IMG/VR virus record: IMGVR_UViG_3300017971_000781
Span: 1-22,994 of that record
Length of the DNA stretch: 22,994 nt
From: a virus
Reading direction: 5' to 3' (one strand)
Shown here in pieces: positions 14,639 through 22,221 of this stretch. The notes beneath the pieces are model-generated. The model ran no database searches. It was given only the letters and a program-made list of their open reading frames with translations, and was not told where the DNA came from. Positions within the stretch are counted from its first letter, which is position 1, and the number at the start of each line of letters is the position of its first letter. Position numbers and translations under genes: made by a program.

Positions 14639-15385
14639 ATGGCACGCATCGAACTTCGTGACTGCGATGTCATTCTGCAAGACGGGTTGAGCGGCACCGG
14701 TGCGGTCAACGAGCCAACCACTCCGCCCGCTGAGGGTGACACAACCTTCGACGTTGACACCATCGTCTTGAATACGGCCGAGACGGACAAGATTCCCATT
14801 GGCGCGCGGTTCAAGATCGCTGGTGAGACGGACCCGCAGTTCCACACGGTCACGGCCCGCACCCCGGCCGACAGCGGCCCGACGACCAACGTCGTCTTCG
14901 CGCCTGCCTTGGGCGCGGGCACCTATGCCGACGGTGGCGTGGTGACGTTCTATCCCCAGAATCTCGACATCAAGATCGGGGAAGGGAACATCACCTACAC
15001 CGAGCACAACGAGTACGAGTACCTCAAGGATCGGGGAAACCTGGACTCCGTGAAGGAAGGCGACGAAGTGCCGATGGACGTGAAGCTGGAAGCCGTCTTC
15101 GAGCACATTACCCAGGGCACGAGCGAGCCGGTCAGCCCGATGGACGCTTTGAAGGGCGTCGGCGGCGCGGCCGAGTGGGTCAGTGCGTCGAGCGACCTGT
15201 GCGAGCCGTACTGCGTGGACGTGGTGGTCCTGCACACGCCGCCTTGCGGCACGGCCCAGCTTGAGCGAGTGACCTTCCCCGACTTCCGCTCGGAAACGCG
15301 GGAGGTCAACTACAAGGAATCCACGATCTCGATTACGGGCAAGTGCAAGGCGACCGAGCCGATCGTGGAGCGCGACACCGCGTAA
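14639..15385 (+). CDS. Probable major tail tube protein
   Basis: The protein has 248 residues. A strong ribosome site (aacaggagaaacc) precedes ATG 14639, fitting a gene made in many copies. The sequence is beta-rich with an acidic linker (residues 20-45) and the tube-like stretch YPQNLDIKIGEGNITYTEH, DEVPMDVKLEAVFEHI, and a closing pair of strands VNYKESTISITGKCKATEP. Strands such as VKLEAVFE and STISITGKC are typical of the stacked ring fold in siphovirus tube proteins. A cysteine-rich patch (CEPYC, PPCG) is unusual for this class. Position, before the frameshifted chaperone and tape measure genes, strongly supports the call. Confidence 0.7.
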   Translation: MARIELRDCDVILQDGLSGTGAVNEPTTPPAEGDTTFDVDTIVLNTAETDKIPIGARFKIAGETDPQFHTVTARTPADSGPTTNVVFAPALGAGTYADGGVVTFYPQNLDIKIGEGNITYTEHNEYEYLKDRGNLDSVKEGDEVPMDVKLEAVFEHITQGTSEPVSPMDALKGVGGAAEWVSASSDLCEPYCVDVVVLHTPPCGTAQLERVTFPDFRSETREVNYKESTISITGKCKATEPIVERDTA

Positions 15386-15392
15386 GACGGCT

Positions 15393-15412
15393 GCCCGGCC
15401 TCTAGGCCGGGC
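15393..15412 (+). terminator. Short hairpin after the tail tube gene
   Basis: The 8-bp arms gcccggcc and ggccgggc pair perfectly around a tcta loop, 7 bases after the tube gene stop. Little T-rich sequence follows directly (gttt at 15422), so this alone would be a weak terminator or an mRNA-stabilising end. It is the first of two stem-loops in the 122-base gap. Confidence 0.5.
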
Positions 15413-15444
15413 GCCCTGGCCTGTTTCTCACAAAGTCCGCTCAA

Positions 15445-15495
15445 GCGGTGCCGGCAGTGGGTGTCGGCACCGCCTCTTTCTCTCTTTCCTTTCAG
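15445..15495 (+). terminator. Terminator-like hairpin with T-rich tail before the tail chaperone
   Basis: The arms gcggtgccg (15445-15453) and cggcaccgc (15465-15473) pair perfectly over 9 bp with an 11-base loop. They are followed by a pyrimidine tract ctctttctctctttcctttc, the best U-rich tail in the window. It would lower transcription into the chaperone and tape measure genes, which are needed in smaller amounts than the tube protein. Confidence 0.65.
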
Positions 15496-15507
15496 CGAGG
15501 GAACAAC

Positions 15508-16035
15508 ATGAAGATTGGCGGTATCGACCCCAAGTCGCTCTCCAACGAAGTGCTGTTGGTCCTCCCGCGCGGCGAGAGCGAGATCGTCTTCCGCGCCAAG
15601 GGTCTGCCCGACATGGCCGAGTTCGACGCCCTTTGCCCGACCCCGAAGCCGCCGGGCAAGTTCACCAAGGACGGCTGGGTTCCCAACCTCAACGATCCCA
15701 CTTACCAGCAGATTCTCGGCGAGTGGGCGAAGAAGCGGCTGGGCTACATGGTGGTCAAGTCCCTGGGCCCCTCCGAAATGGAATGGGATACGGTCAAGGA
15801 AAACGACCCCCGCACCTGGGTCAAGTGGGAGGAAGACCTGAAAAGCGGCGGCCTGACCCAGGTGGAGTGCAACCGCGTGCTCGCCCTGGTGTTGGAGGCA
15901 AACGCCCTGGATGACGCCAAGCTGCAACGGGCGCGCGAGGTTTTTCTAGCTGGTCAGGAGCCGATGCCCGAAGAGTTCTCTTCGCCCCGCAGCGAACCGC
16001 CGAGTTCGCCGTCTGGCGGGCTTGCGAACGGCTAG
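15508..16035 (+). CDS. Tail assembly chaperone, short (G-type) product
   Basis: The protein has 175 residues from ATG 15508, with gcgaggga upstream; a longer open frame to 15448 crosses the hairpin and is rejected. It begins MKIGGIDPKSLSNEVLLVLPRGESE and includes DMAEFDALCPTPKPP and a helical C-terminal half (QVECNRVLALVLEANAL). Its size, the place between the tube and tape measure genes, and the overlapping -1 frame behind it match lambda G-type chaperones, which coat the tape measure protein while the tail forms. The last 25 residues in this frame (EEFSSPRSEPPSSPSGG) are low-complexity, as expected where the conserved message continues in the other frame. Confidence 0.8.
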   Translation: MKIGGIDPKSLSNEVLLVLPRGESEIVFRAKGLPDMAEFDALCPTPKPPGKFTKDGWVPNLNDPTYQQILGEWAKKRLGYMVVKSLGPSEMEWDTVKENDPRTWVKWEEDLKSGGLTQVECNRVLALVLEANALDDAKLQRAREVFLAGQEPMPEEFSSPRSEPPSSPSGGLANG

Positions 16036-16211
16036 GCATCCGGCCGCCGGGCGTCAAGCCGTCCTGGGACGAGTGTGGCGCCCAGACCCAGGCTTTGATC
16101 GTCGCCTTCGACCAACTGCGAAGTCACGACGAGGCAGAGCGGGAGGCTCAACTGGCCGGGGCACGACTGCCCTTGGCCGCGTCCCGGCCGCCGAAAGGAG
16201 ACGGTTCCTGA
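15915..16211 (+). CDS. -1 frame extension of the tail chaperone (GT-type fusion)
   Basis: A frame one base behind the chaperone gene is open from just after a stop at 15912-15914 to TGA at 16209-16211. It has no good start of its own and overlaps the last 40 codons of the chaperone. It encodes LFAPQRTAEFAVWRACERLG and then GIRPPGVKPSWDECGAQTQA, conserved-looking sequence that I recall from frameshift extensions of tail chaperones in other phages. With a slip near 15945 the fusion would be about 234 residues. The T domain normally binds tail tube subunits. This explains the 178-base gap before the next gene. Confidence 0.75.
   Translation, partial: RQAATGARGFSSWSGADARRVLFAPQRTAEFAVWRACERLGIRPPGVKPSWDECGAQTQALIVAFDQLRSHDEAEREAQLAGARLPLAASRPPKGDGS
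15939..15945 (+). promoter_or_regulatory. Candidate -1 frameshift slippery site
   Basis: In the chaperone frame the codons read gtt ttt with a G before them: G GTT TTT followed by C. The A-site codon TTT re-pairs perfectly after a one-base shift, but the P-site would be imperfect. It is the only run of five T in the region where both frames are open (15915-16032). The exact site is inference. Confidence 0.4.
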
Positions 16212-16213
16212 CC

Positions 16214-16714
16214 ATGAAGTTCACGGCGCAATTGTCCATTCCACGGATCGACGTGGCGGCCTACTGCAACGCCCTGGACGCTCACATGAAGGCCGCGATT
16301 GCCCAGGGCCTCATGGAATGGCTGGAGGCGGTCCTGGCGGAGATTCCAGTATGGAGCGGCGCGTCCCGCGCCACGTTCGCGAAGCTGGCAAGCCACATTT
16401 CCTACTCCATACCCATCAGTCCCACGGCCATAGATCGCACGGGGATCGGCGAGGCGTCCGGCGACGGCGAAATGGTGACGGACAAGGAGACGGGGGAGTA
16501 CACGTTCAGCTACAGCACAAGCCTGCCCTGGTTGATCTGGAACGAGTACCACAACGCCAACGTCGAGCCGGACCCCACGCTCTTCTATCGAGTGATTAAG
16601 GAAGGCCCGTACAACTTCCAGGCCGTCGGTGCCCGGGCCTTTCTGCGGTTCGCAGATACCGTGGCCCTTCCGGCGGTCAAGCCTCATGTGCGTGCGGTGC
16701 GCGTCAAGTCGTAG
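16214..16714 (+). CDS. Tail completion or HK97 gp10-like minor protein
   Basis: The protein has 166 residues from ATG 16214, 2 bases after the stop of the frameshift extension and with a gaaaggagac ribosome site. The longer open frame from 16022 overlaps the chaperone and is rejected. It has a helical N-terminus (HMKAAIAQGLMEWLEAVLAE), the phrase IPVWSGASRATFAKLA, a beta hairpin (TGEYTFSYSTSLPWLIWNEY), and a closing helix (GARAFLRFADTVALP). The SGASRAT and LPWLIWNEYHNA blocks resemble HK97 gp10-type proteins that join tail to head. Placement between the chaperone and tape measure is somewhat late for such a protein, so a minor tail role is also possible. Confidence 0.6.
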   Translation: MKFTAQLSIPRIDVAAYCNALDAHMKAAIAQGLMEWLEAVLAEIPVWSGASRATFAKLASHISYSIPISPTAIDRTGIGEASGDGEMVTDKETGEYTFSYSTSLPWLIWNEYHNANVEPDPTLFYRVIKEGPYNFQAVGARAFLRFADTVALPAVKPHVRAVRVKS

Positions 16715-16725
16715 CAAGGTGCCTC

Positions 16726-19700
16726 ATGGCCGACGAGATCGTCAACAAGCTGGGCTTTGACGTGGAAAGTGCCCTGGGCGCTTTGCAGCGCTTGGATACT
16801 GCGCTGCAATCTTCCGGCGCGGTCTTCCAGACCTTCGGCGCGACGCTGGACGCCTGGAACAGCCAAGCGAGAAACGCCCTGAACACGATGAAGGAGATGG
16901 CCTCGGCCGCCTCGCGGTTGGCCACGTCGATGGGGAAGATGGGCGCCGGCCCCGCAATGCCGGCGGCACCCGCTGCGGCCCCGTCGAAACTCTGGCTCCC
17001 GACCGATTTGGCCGGGGAGGCTCAAAAAGCCAATCAGGCGTTGCAGAATCTCGGCAACACGGCTGCCAACGCCGGGAATCAGATGCAGGAGGCTGGAGAG
17101 AAGGGCCGGAAGGCCGGCGCGGCTGCGGCCACGGGGGCGCAGGACGCTGCCAACAAGACCAAGGCGTTGACCGTTAGCTGGGAGACCCTGGGACGGGTCG
17201 TGATGACCCAGGCCATCGTCCGCGTCTTGAGCCAGATTCGTGACCTGCTGCGTGGGGCCGTGGCCGACGCCTTGGAGTTCTCCACGAAAATCTCGGAAAT
17301 CCAGACCATCGCCCCGAAGATCGACAAGGACTTCCGAGGGCTGGGCAAGGAAGTGGCCGACTTCTCCAGGCAGTTCAACTTCCCTTTGCCCGACGTGGCC
17401 GAGGCGGTCTATCAAACGCTGTCCAATCAGTTCACCACGGCCAGCCAGCGCGCGGACGTGATGACGGCCTCCGCCAAGCTGGCCAAGGTCGGCGTCATGG
17501 ACCTGAACGAAGCTGTGCTGCTCATAACCGGCACGCTCAACGGGTACGGGATGCAGTCCAGCCGGGCCGAGGACGTGGCCGCCAAGTTCTTCAAGACGAT
17601 TGAGTTGGGCCGCACCCGGGGTGCCGAGTTGACGCCCGTGATTGGCCGCATCGTGCCGATTGCCAGTGAATTGGGCGTCACCCTGGATGAAGTCAACTCC
17701 TCGATGGTCGCGTTGACCATCGGGTCGATGCGTGTCCCCGAGGCGGCGACCAGCTTCCGGGCAGGCTTGGCGGCCCTTATCAAGCCGTCCACTGACCTGC
17801 GGAAGGAGTTGCGTGCTCTGGGCTACGAGACGGGCCAGCAGATGATCCATGCCCTGGGCCTCCAGGGCACGTTTGAGGCCCTGCGCGAGAGCCAGAACGA
17901 CGACGTGGCAGCCACCGCTGCCTTGTTCCGCAACATCCGTGCCCTAAACGCCGAACTGCGATTAACAGGCGCCGGCGCGGAGCAGGCCGAAAGCGCCCTC
18001 AAGGCTATGAGCGCCACGTCGCGGGACGCCTTGAACGAGGCGTTCAAGCGGTTCACCTCCAGCGACGCGCAGCAGTACATGAAGGAACTGAACCGGTTCA
18101 AGGTGGCCTTGGCGACCGAGGTTGGGCCGGAATTGATAAAGTTTCTCTCCACCCTCTTGAAGACGGTGGGCGGGGCGGACGGGCTGACCGCCGCCATCAA
18201 GGGTCTGGCCACGACCTTCACGACCTTGGCCGAACCGCTGGCGGTGGCCGCCGGGGCGATGTTGGCCTTCTCGCTCCGCGCCAAGCTGGCGGCCATCAAT
18301 GCGACCCCGCTGGGCAGCATCTTCAACAATGCGATTGCCCCGCTGGCCATGACGGTTTGGGCCGCCGATTTCCTGGATCAGCGCCTCGCGTCGGTGCTGG
18401 GCAATGCCAACGAGAACTTCCGCAAGCACGTCCGGGAGATCGTCGAGGCCCAGGAGAAGGCAAGTACCGAGCGCATCGAGGCCGAGAAGAAGGTCTACGA
18501 CGACGCCGGCCGCCGGCTGGAGCAGTACACGGCACAAGTGCGCAGCGCGTACAACGCCCAGGTGGACGCGGCGCAGAAGAGCAATCAAGAGCTAATCACC
18601 TCGTCGCGGACGACGATGCAGGCGATGATCTCGGCCCGCCAGAGAATCGTGCAGCAGTTCCGCGCGGCCGCCCAAGACGCCAATCAGGCGGCCACCGATT
18701 CCGCGAAGCGTCAGGCGGACATGCAAGGCCATCTCGACGACTTGCTTTTCAAGGAGTGGCTCAAACGGCGACAGAAGTACGACGCCTACTACAAGAAACC
18801 CGAAGTCACGGAGGATATGTACAGTCGGCGCGCATTGGCCTTGACGAAGGAAGCGGCGGGGCTGCTGGCCAAGGCGGAGACCCCCGATCAAGTGCGGTCG
18901 GCCCAGGCCCTTTTCCAGCGAGCGGCGGCCCATGCCCAGGAGGCCCAGTCGATTGCCGAGGCATCGAAAAACGAACGGCTCTTGGCCGATGCCGAGCGAA
19001 CGGTGGAGGCGATCATCCGCCAACAGATCGCCGCTGAGAAGGAGTTCCAAGGCAGCAGCGCCAGCCGTGCGGAGGCGGCGGCCAAGGCGGCGGCCGAAGA
19101 GCAACGTCGCGTGGACCGGATGAAGGTCCTGATGAAGGGCATCCTTACCGACCTTGATCTGTTCGACAAGAAAGGCCCCATTGACCCGCGAAAGTCGGCC
19201 GCCATGTCGGCAGACTTGAAGAAGAAGATGGAGGAGTTCAAGGGGCTATGGATGGCGGGAACGGCGAGTCTCGATCTGGGCGAGATGCTGAAATACGACG
19301 CCCTGCAACAGCGGGTCAAGACGGTCTTGGAGGGCGGCGTTTCGGACTTGGAGGTCCAGAAGTTGTTTGCCGCGCCCACGACGATCGACGCGCTGCGCGC
19401 CCAGATCGAAAAGGGCTTGGGGGCGGTCAACGTCGCCCTCACGCCGTTTGCCAAGCCGGGCACGAGTCTCACGCCCCAGGGGCTTGCCAGGATGGACCCG
19501 GCCGCGCGGCTGGCGGAGATGGAGCGACTGAGCGCGGAGTACACGAAGCAGGTTGAGTTGGTGACGAAGCTCCAAGCCGAGCACGACGCGATTGGAAGGT
19601 CCATGACGCTTCAGAAGGCGGCCCAAGGTGCCTTGGGTGGCAACGTGACCGTCTACCGGGCGGCCCTGGAGGATTGGCGGACCTTCTTGTCCCAGGCCAC

Positions 19701-20538
19701 TCGCAAGGGCATCGGGACGATCTTCGGCGGCGGGAACATCCGGGAGGACACGAAGGCCCTGGCCGACCTGATGCAGCAGTTTCAGCAGGTGTCCAAGACC
19801 GGCATCAAGGGCTTCGGGATGGACCAGTTCCTTGAGTTGCAGAAGAAGGCCACGGACCTGCTCACCAAGCCCACCCTGACTGCGCTGGACAGGGAGTTCA
19901 TCCAAAGCCAGATGGGTTGGCTGAAGTCACTGGCGGACCAGGCCGAGGCCCTGAAGGCAAGCCAGCAGACGCCGCAGGGCCAGCCCCGCAACGTGGAGGC
20001 GGAGTTGCAGAAGGCACGGCAGGAGGCCGAACGTCTCAAGGGGATCATCGACCGGCTGAGTCCCCAGACGACGACTCAGATGGGTGAGGGCGCACAGCAG
20101 GCGCAAACCGCCCTCAGCGCGATTCCAAGCATGGCAAATCTGGCCGGCGACATCCAGGCGGCGGCCACCGCCATGTGGGACTTGGCGGCAGCCTCGTGGA
20201 GTGTGCAGGCGCCGCCGGCTGCCGTCACCGCTGCCAAGGGCCGGACGGTGTGGAACTTCCTGGCTTTCGGCGGCCCGGCCCAGGGCACGGACGTGATTCC
20301 GGCAATGCTCTCGCCGGGCGAGGTGGTCATCAACGCCGCCTCGGCACGGAAGTTTGCCTCGCAACTGACCGCCATCAATGCCGGCGTCCAGCCGGTCTAC
20401 CGCAGCGAAGGCGGCAGCGTCACCAACATCGGTGACATCAACGTGACTGTAACCGGCGGCGGAACCAGCCGCCAGACGGCTAGGTCCATCGCCGCCGAAT
20501 TGCGACGTGAACTGCGGCGTGGCACGGCAACCCTGTAA
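16726..20538 (+). CDS. Tail tape measure protein
   Basis: The protein has 1270 residues, the largest in the window. Tape measure proteins fill the tail tube and set its length; by the usual rough rule of 0.15 nm per residue it predicts a tail near 190 nm. The start MADEIVNKLGFDVESALGAL is typical. Hydrophobic stretches (about residues 150-180 and 500-550, including LAEPLAVAAGAMLAFSL) follow, then long charged coiled-coil regions (560-1150). The C-terminal block at about 1177-1212 reads FGGPAQGTDVIPAMLSPGE, a conserved end that marks phage tape measure proteins, then a basic tail. It starts 11 bases after the previous stop. No peptidase domain is seen. Confidence 0.93.
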   Translation: MADEIVNKLGFDVESALGALQRLDTALQSSGAVFQTFGATLDAWNSQARNALNTMKEMASAASRLATSMGKMGAGPAMPAAPAAAPSKLWLPTDLAGEAQKANQALQNLGNTAANAGNQMQEAGEKGRKAGAAAATGAQDAANKTKALTVSWETLGRVVMTQAIVRVLSQIRDLLRGAVADALEFSTKISEIQTIAPKIDKDFRGLGKEVADFSRQFNFPLPDVAEAVYQTLSNQFTTASQRADVMTASAKLAKVGVMDLNEAVLLITGTLNGYGMQSSRAEDVAAKFFKTIELGRTRGAELTPVIGRIVPIASELGVTLDEVNSSMVALTIGSMRVPEAATSFRAGLAALIKPSTDLRKELRALGYETGQQMIHALGLQGTFEALRESQNDDVAATAALFRNIRALNAELRLTGAGAEQAESALKAMSATSRDALNEAFKRFTSSDAQQYMKELNRFKVALATEVGPELIKFLSTLLKTVGGADGLTAAIKGLATTFTTLAEPLAVAAGAMLAFSLRAKLAAINATPLGSIFNNAIAPLAMTVWAADFLDQRLASVLGNANENFRKHVREIVEAQEKASTERIEAEKKVYDDAGRRLEQYTAQVRSAYNAQVDAAQKSNQELITSSRTTMQAMISARQRIVQQFRAAAQDANQAATDSAKRQADMQGHLDDLLFKEWLKRRQKYDAYYKKPEVTEDMYSRRALALTKEAAGLLAKAETPDQVRSAQALFQRAAAHAQEAQSIAEASKNERLLADAERTVEAIIRQQIAAEKEFQGSSASRAEAAAKAAAEEQRRVDRMKVLMKGILTDLDLFDKKGPIDPRKSAAMSADLKKKMEEFKGLWMAGTASLDLGEMLKYDALQQRVKTVLEGGVSDLEVQKLFAAPTTIDALRAQIEKGLGAVNVALTPFAKPGTSLTPQGLARMDPAARLAEMERLSAEYTKQVELVTKLQAEHDAIGRSMTLQKAAQGALGGNVTVYRAALEDWRTFLSQATRKGIGTIFGGGNIREDTKALADLMQQFQQVSKTGIKGFGMDQFLELQKKATDLLTKPTLTALDREFIQSQMGWLKSLADQAEALKASQQTPQGQPRNVEAELQKARQEAERLKGIIDRLSPQTTTQMGEGAQQAQTALSAIPSMANLAGDIQAAATAMWDLAAASWSVQAPPAAVTAAKGRTVWNFLAFGGPAQGTDVIPAMLSPGEVVINAASARKFASQLTAINAGVQPVYRSEGGSVTNIGDINVTVTGGGTSRQTARSIAAELRRELRRGTATL

Positions 20539-20560
20539 CTTCTTGTCGAGAGGAACACCA

Positions 20561-21166
20561 ATGAGCGTCAGCCGAATGAGCGTTTGCCAGAACGCGGGTT
20601 GCAGCCTGGTCCGCGCCCACAGGGCCGAAGACCAACTCCAACCCCGCGGCCGGTTTGTGGTCGAGCACTTCCGCAATGGCGAGAAGATCGGCCACTACGA
20701 GTTTCCCAACGGGATCACCAACGAGGGGAAGAACAAGCTGTTGGACGTGATGTTCCACGGCGTCTCGGCCATCACGACCTGGTGGCTGGGTTTGATCGAC
20801 AACAGCGGCTATAGCGCGTTGGCCGCCACGGACACCTACGAGAACATCAACCAGGCGGGCAACGGCTGGGACGAGTTCACCGACTACACCGACGCCGGCA
20901 ACGGCGGCAGCGCCAGCACCCGGCCGGAGTGGACCGAGGGCGCGGCGTCCAGCCAGGCCATCACCAACGGCAGCCCGGTGGTCTTCGACATCACCGGCAG
21001 CGGGACGGTCAAGGGCCTGTTCCTGGTGGGCGGCATCGCCAACGCCCAGAACAAGGGCAACCACGAGGCGGGCGGCACGCTCTGGGCCACCGCGCTGTTC
21101 GGCACCGGCGACGTGCCGGTCAACGCCCAGGACCAGTTGAAGGTGACGTACACTGTCAGCGCGTAA
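20561..21166 (+). CDS. Tail-region structural protein, beta-rich
   Basis: The protein has 201 residues from ATG 20561, with GAGAGGA at good distance; an upstream in-frame start (20507) overlaps the tape measure gene. It has a FVVEHFRNGEKIGHYEFPNG beta hairpin, ITNEGKNKLLDVMFHG, TTWWLGLIDNSGYSALAA, a WDEFTDYTD loop, RPEWTEG, and late strands PVVFDITGSGTVKGLFLVGG. This arrangement recurs, as I recall, in uncharacterised phage structural proteins near tail genes. It is followed by a strong hairpin. A baseplate or fibre-anchoring role fits the position but is not proven. Confidence 0.7.
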   Translation: MSVSRMSVCQNAGCSLVRAHRAEDQLQPRGRFVVEHFRNGEKIGHYEFPNGITNEGKNKLLDVMFHGVSAITTWWLGLIDNSGYSALAATDTYENINQAGNGWDEFTDYTDAGNGGSASTRPEWTEGAASSQAITNGSPVVFDITGSGTVKGLFLVGGIANAQNKGNHEAGGTLWATALFGTGDVPVNAQDQLKVTYTVSA

Positions 21167-21184
21167 TGGGACTCCCTCGCCACA

Positions 21185-21223
21185 GGTCGGGCGGGGTCTC
21201 GTGCCAAGAGGCCCCGCTCGGCC
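21185..21223 (+). terminator. Terminator-like hairpin before the tandem fibre genes
   Basis: A 16-bp stem with three G-U pairs (21185-21200 with 21208-21223) encloses a 7-base loop and is followed by ttctttc. It lies 18 bases after the preceding stop and 23 bases before the next ATG, so it separates the tail gene from the fibre pair. Confidence 0.6.
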
Positions 21224-21246
21224 TTCTTTCACCATGAGGAACCACG

Positions 21247-22221
21247 ATGGCTTACGAACGATTTGCCAACGGCGGACTCTCTTCGCTGGACGCGACAATC
21301 GACAACGACGATCTTGCGCTGACGGTGAAGTCGGCTGTCGGGTTCCCTACCGGCGGCAACTTCCGCATCATCATCGACGACGAGATCATGCTGGTTACGG
21401 ACGTGCAGGGCAAGACCTTCACGGTCTCGCGGGCGCAAGAGGGAACCAGCGCCGCCAGCCACGACGCGGACGCCGCCGTGTTTCACGTCCTCACGGCGGG
21501 TGCTTTGGCCCAGCGGGACATCGAGCAGTTCGCCACCGGAGCCGTCGCCGATCGCGATGCGGCCGGGCAGGCGGGCCGTCTCTACCTGCCGACCGAGGGC
21601 TTTGCCGCCCGCGACAGCGGCCTGGATTGGGAGATGATGCCTTATCATCGGTTCGTTCCGCCAGTCATTGGCGACTTTTCCTGGGTCAACCAGGGCAGCG
21701 CTACGGTGACCGATCGCAAGGGGATGATGGTCCTGGAGACGCCGAGCGTGGCGTCGGGCGAGAATCTGCGGCTGTTGGTCAAATCCGCGCCGACGACCCC
21801 CTACGAGATCACCGTCGCCATGATGGCCTTCGGGCCGATCTACACTACGTCGAACGCCGTTCCACAATTCGGCTTCTGCTGCCGCGAGAGCAGTTCGGGC
21901 AAGCTGCTCACTTACGGCTTCGGCTTCAATAACTACCCCTTTCGGTTCCAGTACGCCCAGTGGAACAGTCCCACGTCGCTCTCCAGCGGTGTCGTGGACG
22001 TGCCGGCAATGTCGCACTGGCCTCTCTGGTTGCGTTTCGCCGACGACGGCACCTACCGGCGGGTCTATGTCTCAGGGGATGGGGTCAAGTTCAACCTCGC
22101 GGTGGGCGAAGAGTCCCGGACGACGTTTCTGACGGCCGATGAAGTCGGCCTGTTTGCCAACAGTTGGAAGAACACTTACGTGCCGCGCGTCATTTCGTTT
22201 CTGCATTGGAGGGAAGCATAA
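21247..22221 (+). CDS. Tail fibre-type protein, first of a tandem pair
   Basis: The protein has 324 residues, with atgagga just before ATG 21247. Residues 10-75 form a small beta domain (FRIIIDDEIMLVTDVQGKTF, VSRAQEGTSAASH, HVLTAGAL) common in phage fibre anchors as I recall. A GRLYLPTEGF linker then leads to a domain of about 200 residues with FSWVNQGSATVTDRKG, CCRESSSGKLLTYGFG, LWLRFADDGTYRRVYVSGDG and VGLFANSWKN, which reads like a lectin-type (concanavalin-like) jelly roll. It is similar to the next gene throughout. The likely job is receptor or glycan binding, by inference. Confidence 0.7.
   Translation: MAYERFANGGLSSLDATIDNDDLALTVKSAVGFPTGGNFRIIIDDEIMLVTDVQGKTFTVSRAQEGTSAASHDADAAVFHVLTAGALAQRDIEQFATGAVADRDAAGQAGRLYLPTEGFAARDSGLDWEMMPYHRFVPPVIGDFSWVNQGSATVTDRKGMMVLETPSVASGENLRLLVKSAPTTPYEITVAMMAFGPIYTTSNAVPQFGFCCRESSSGKLLTYGFGFNNYPFRFQYAQWNSPTSLSSGVVDVPAMSHWPLWLRFADDGTYRRVYVSGDGVKFNLAVGEESRTTFLTADEVGLFANSWKNTYVPRVISFLHWREA

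Noticed and set aside
13976-15235. A 419-codon minus-strand open frame, and similar long frames at 8979-9995 and 16684-17850
   Set aside because: These are shadows of well-supported + strand genes caused by GC-biased third positions. They cross several gene boundaries and lack ribosome sites.
16022-16714. A longer start (16022) for the gene before the tape measure
   Set aside because: It would begin within the chaperone gene, and the frame before 16214 has Arg/Pro-rich shadow composition. ATG 16214 has a good ribosome site and directly follows the frameshift extension stop.
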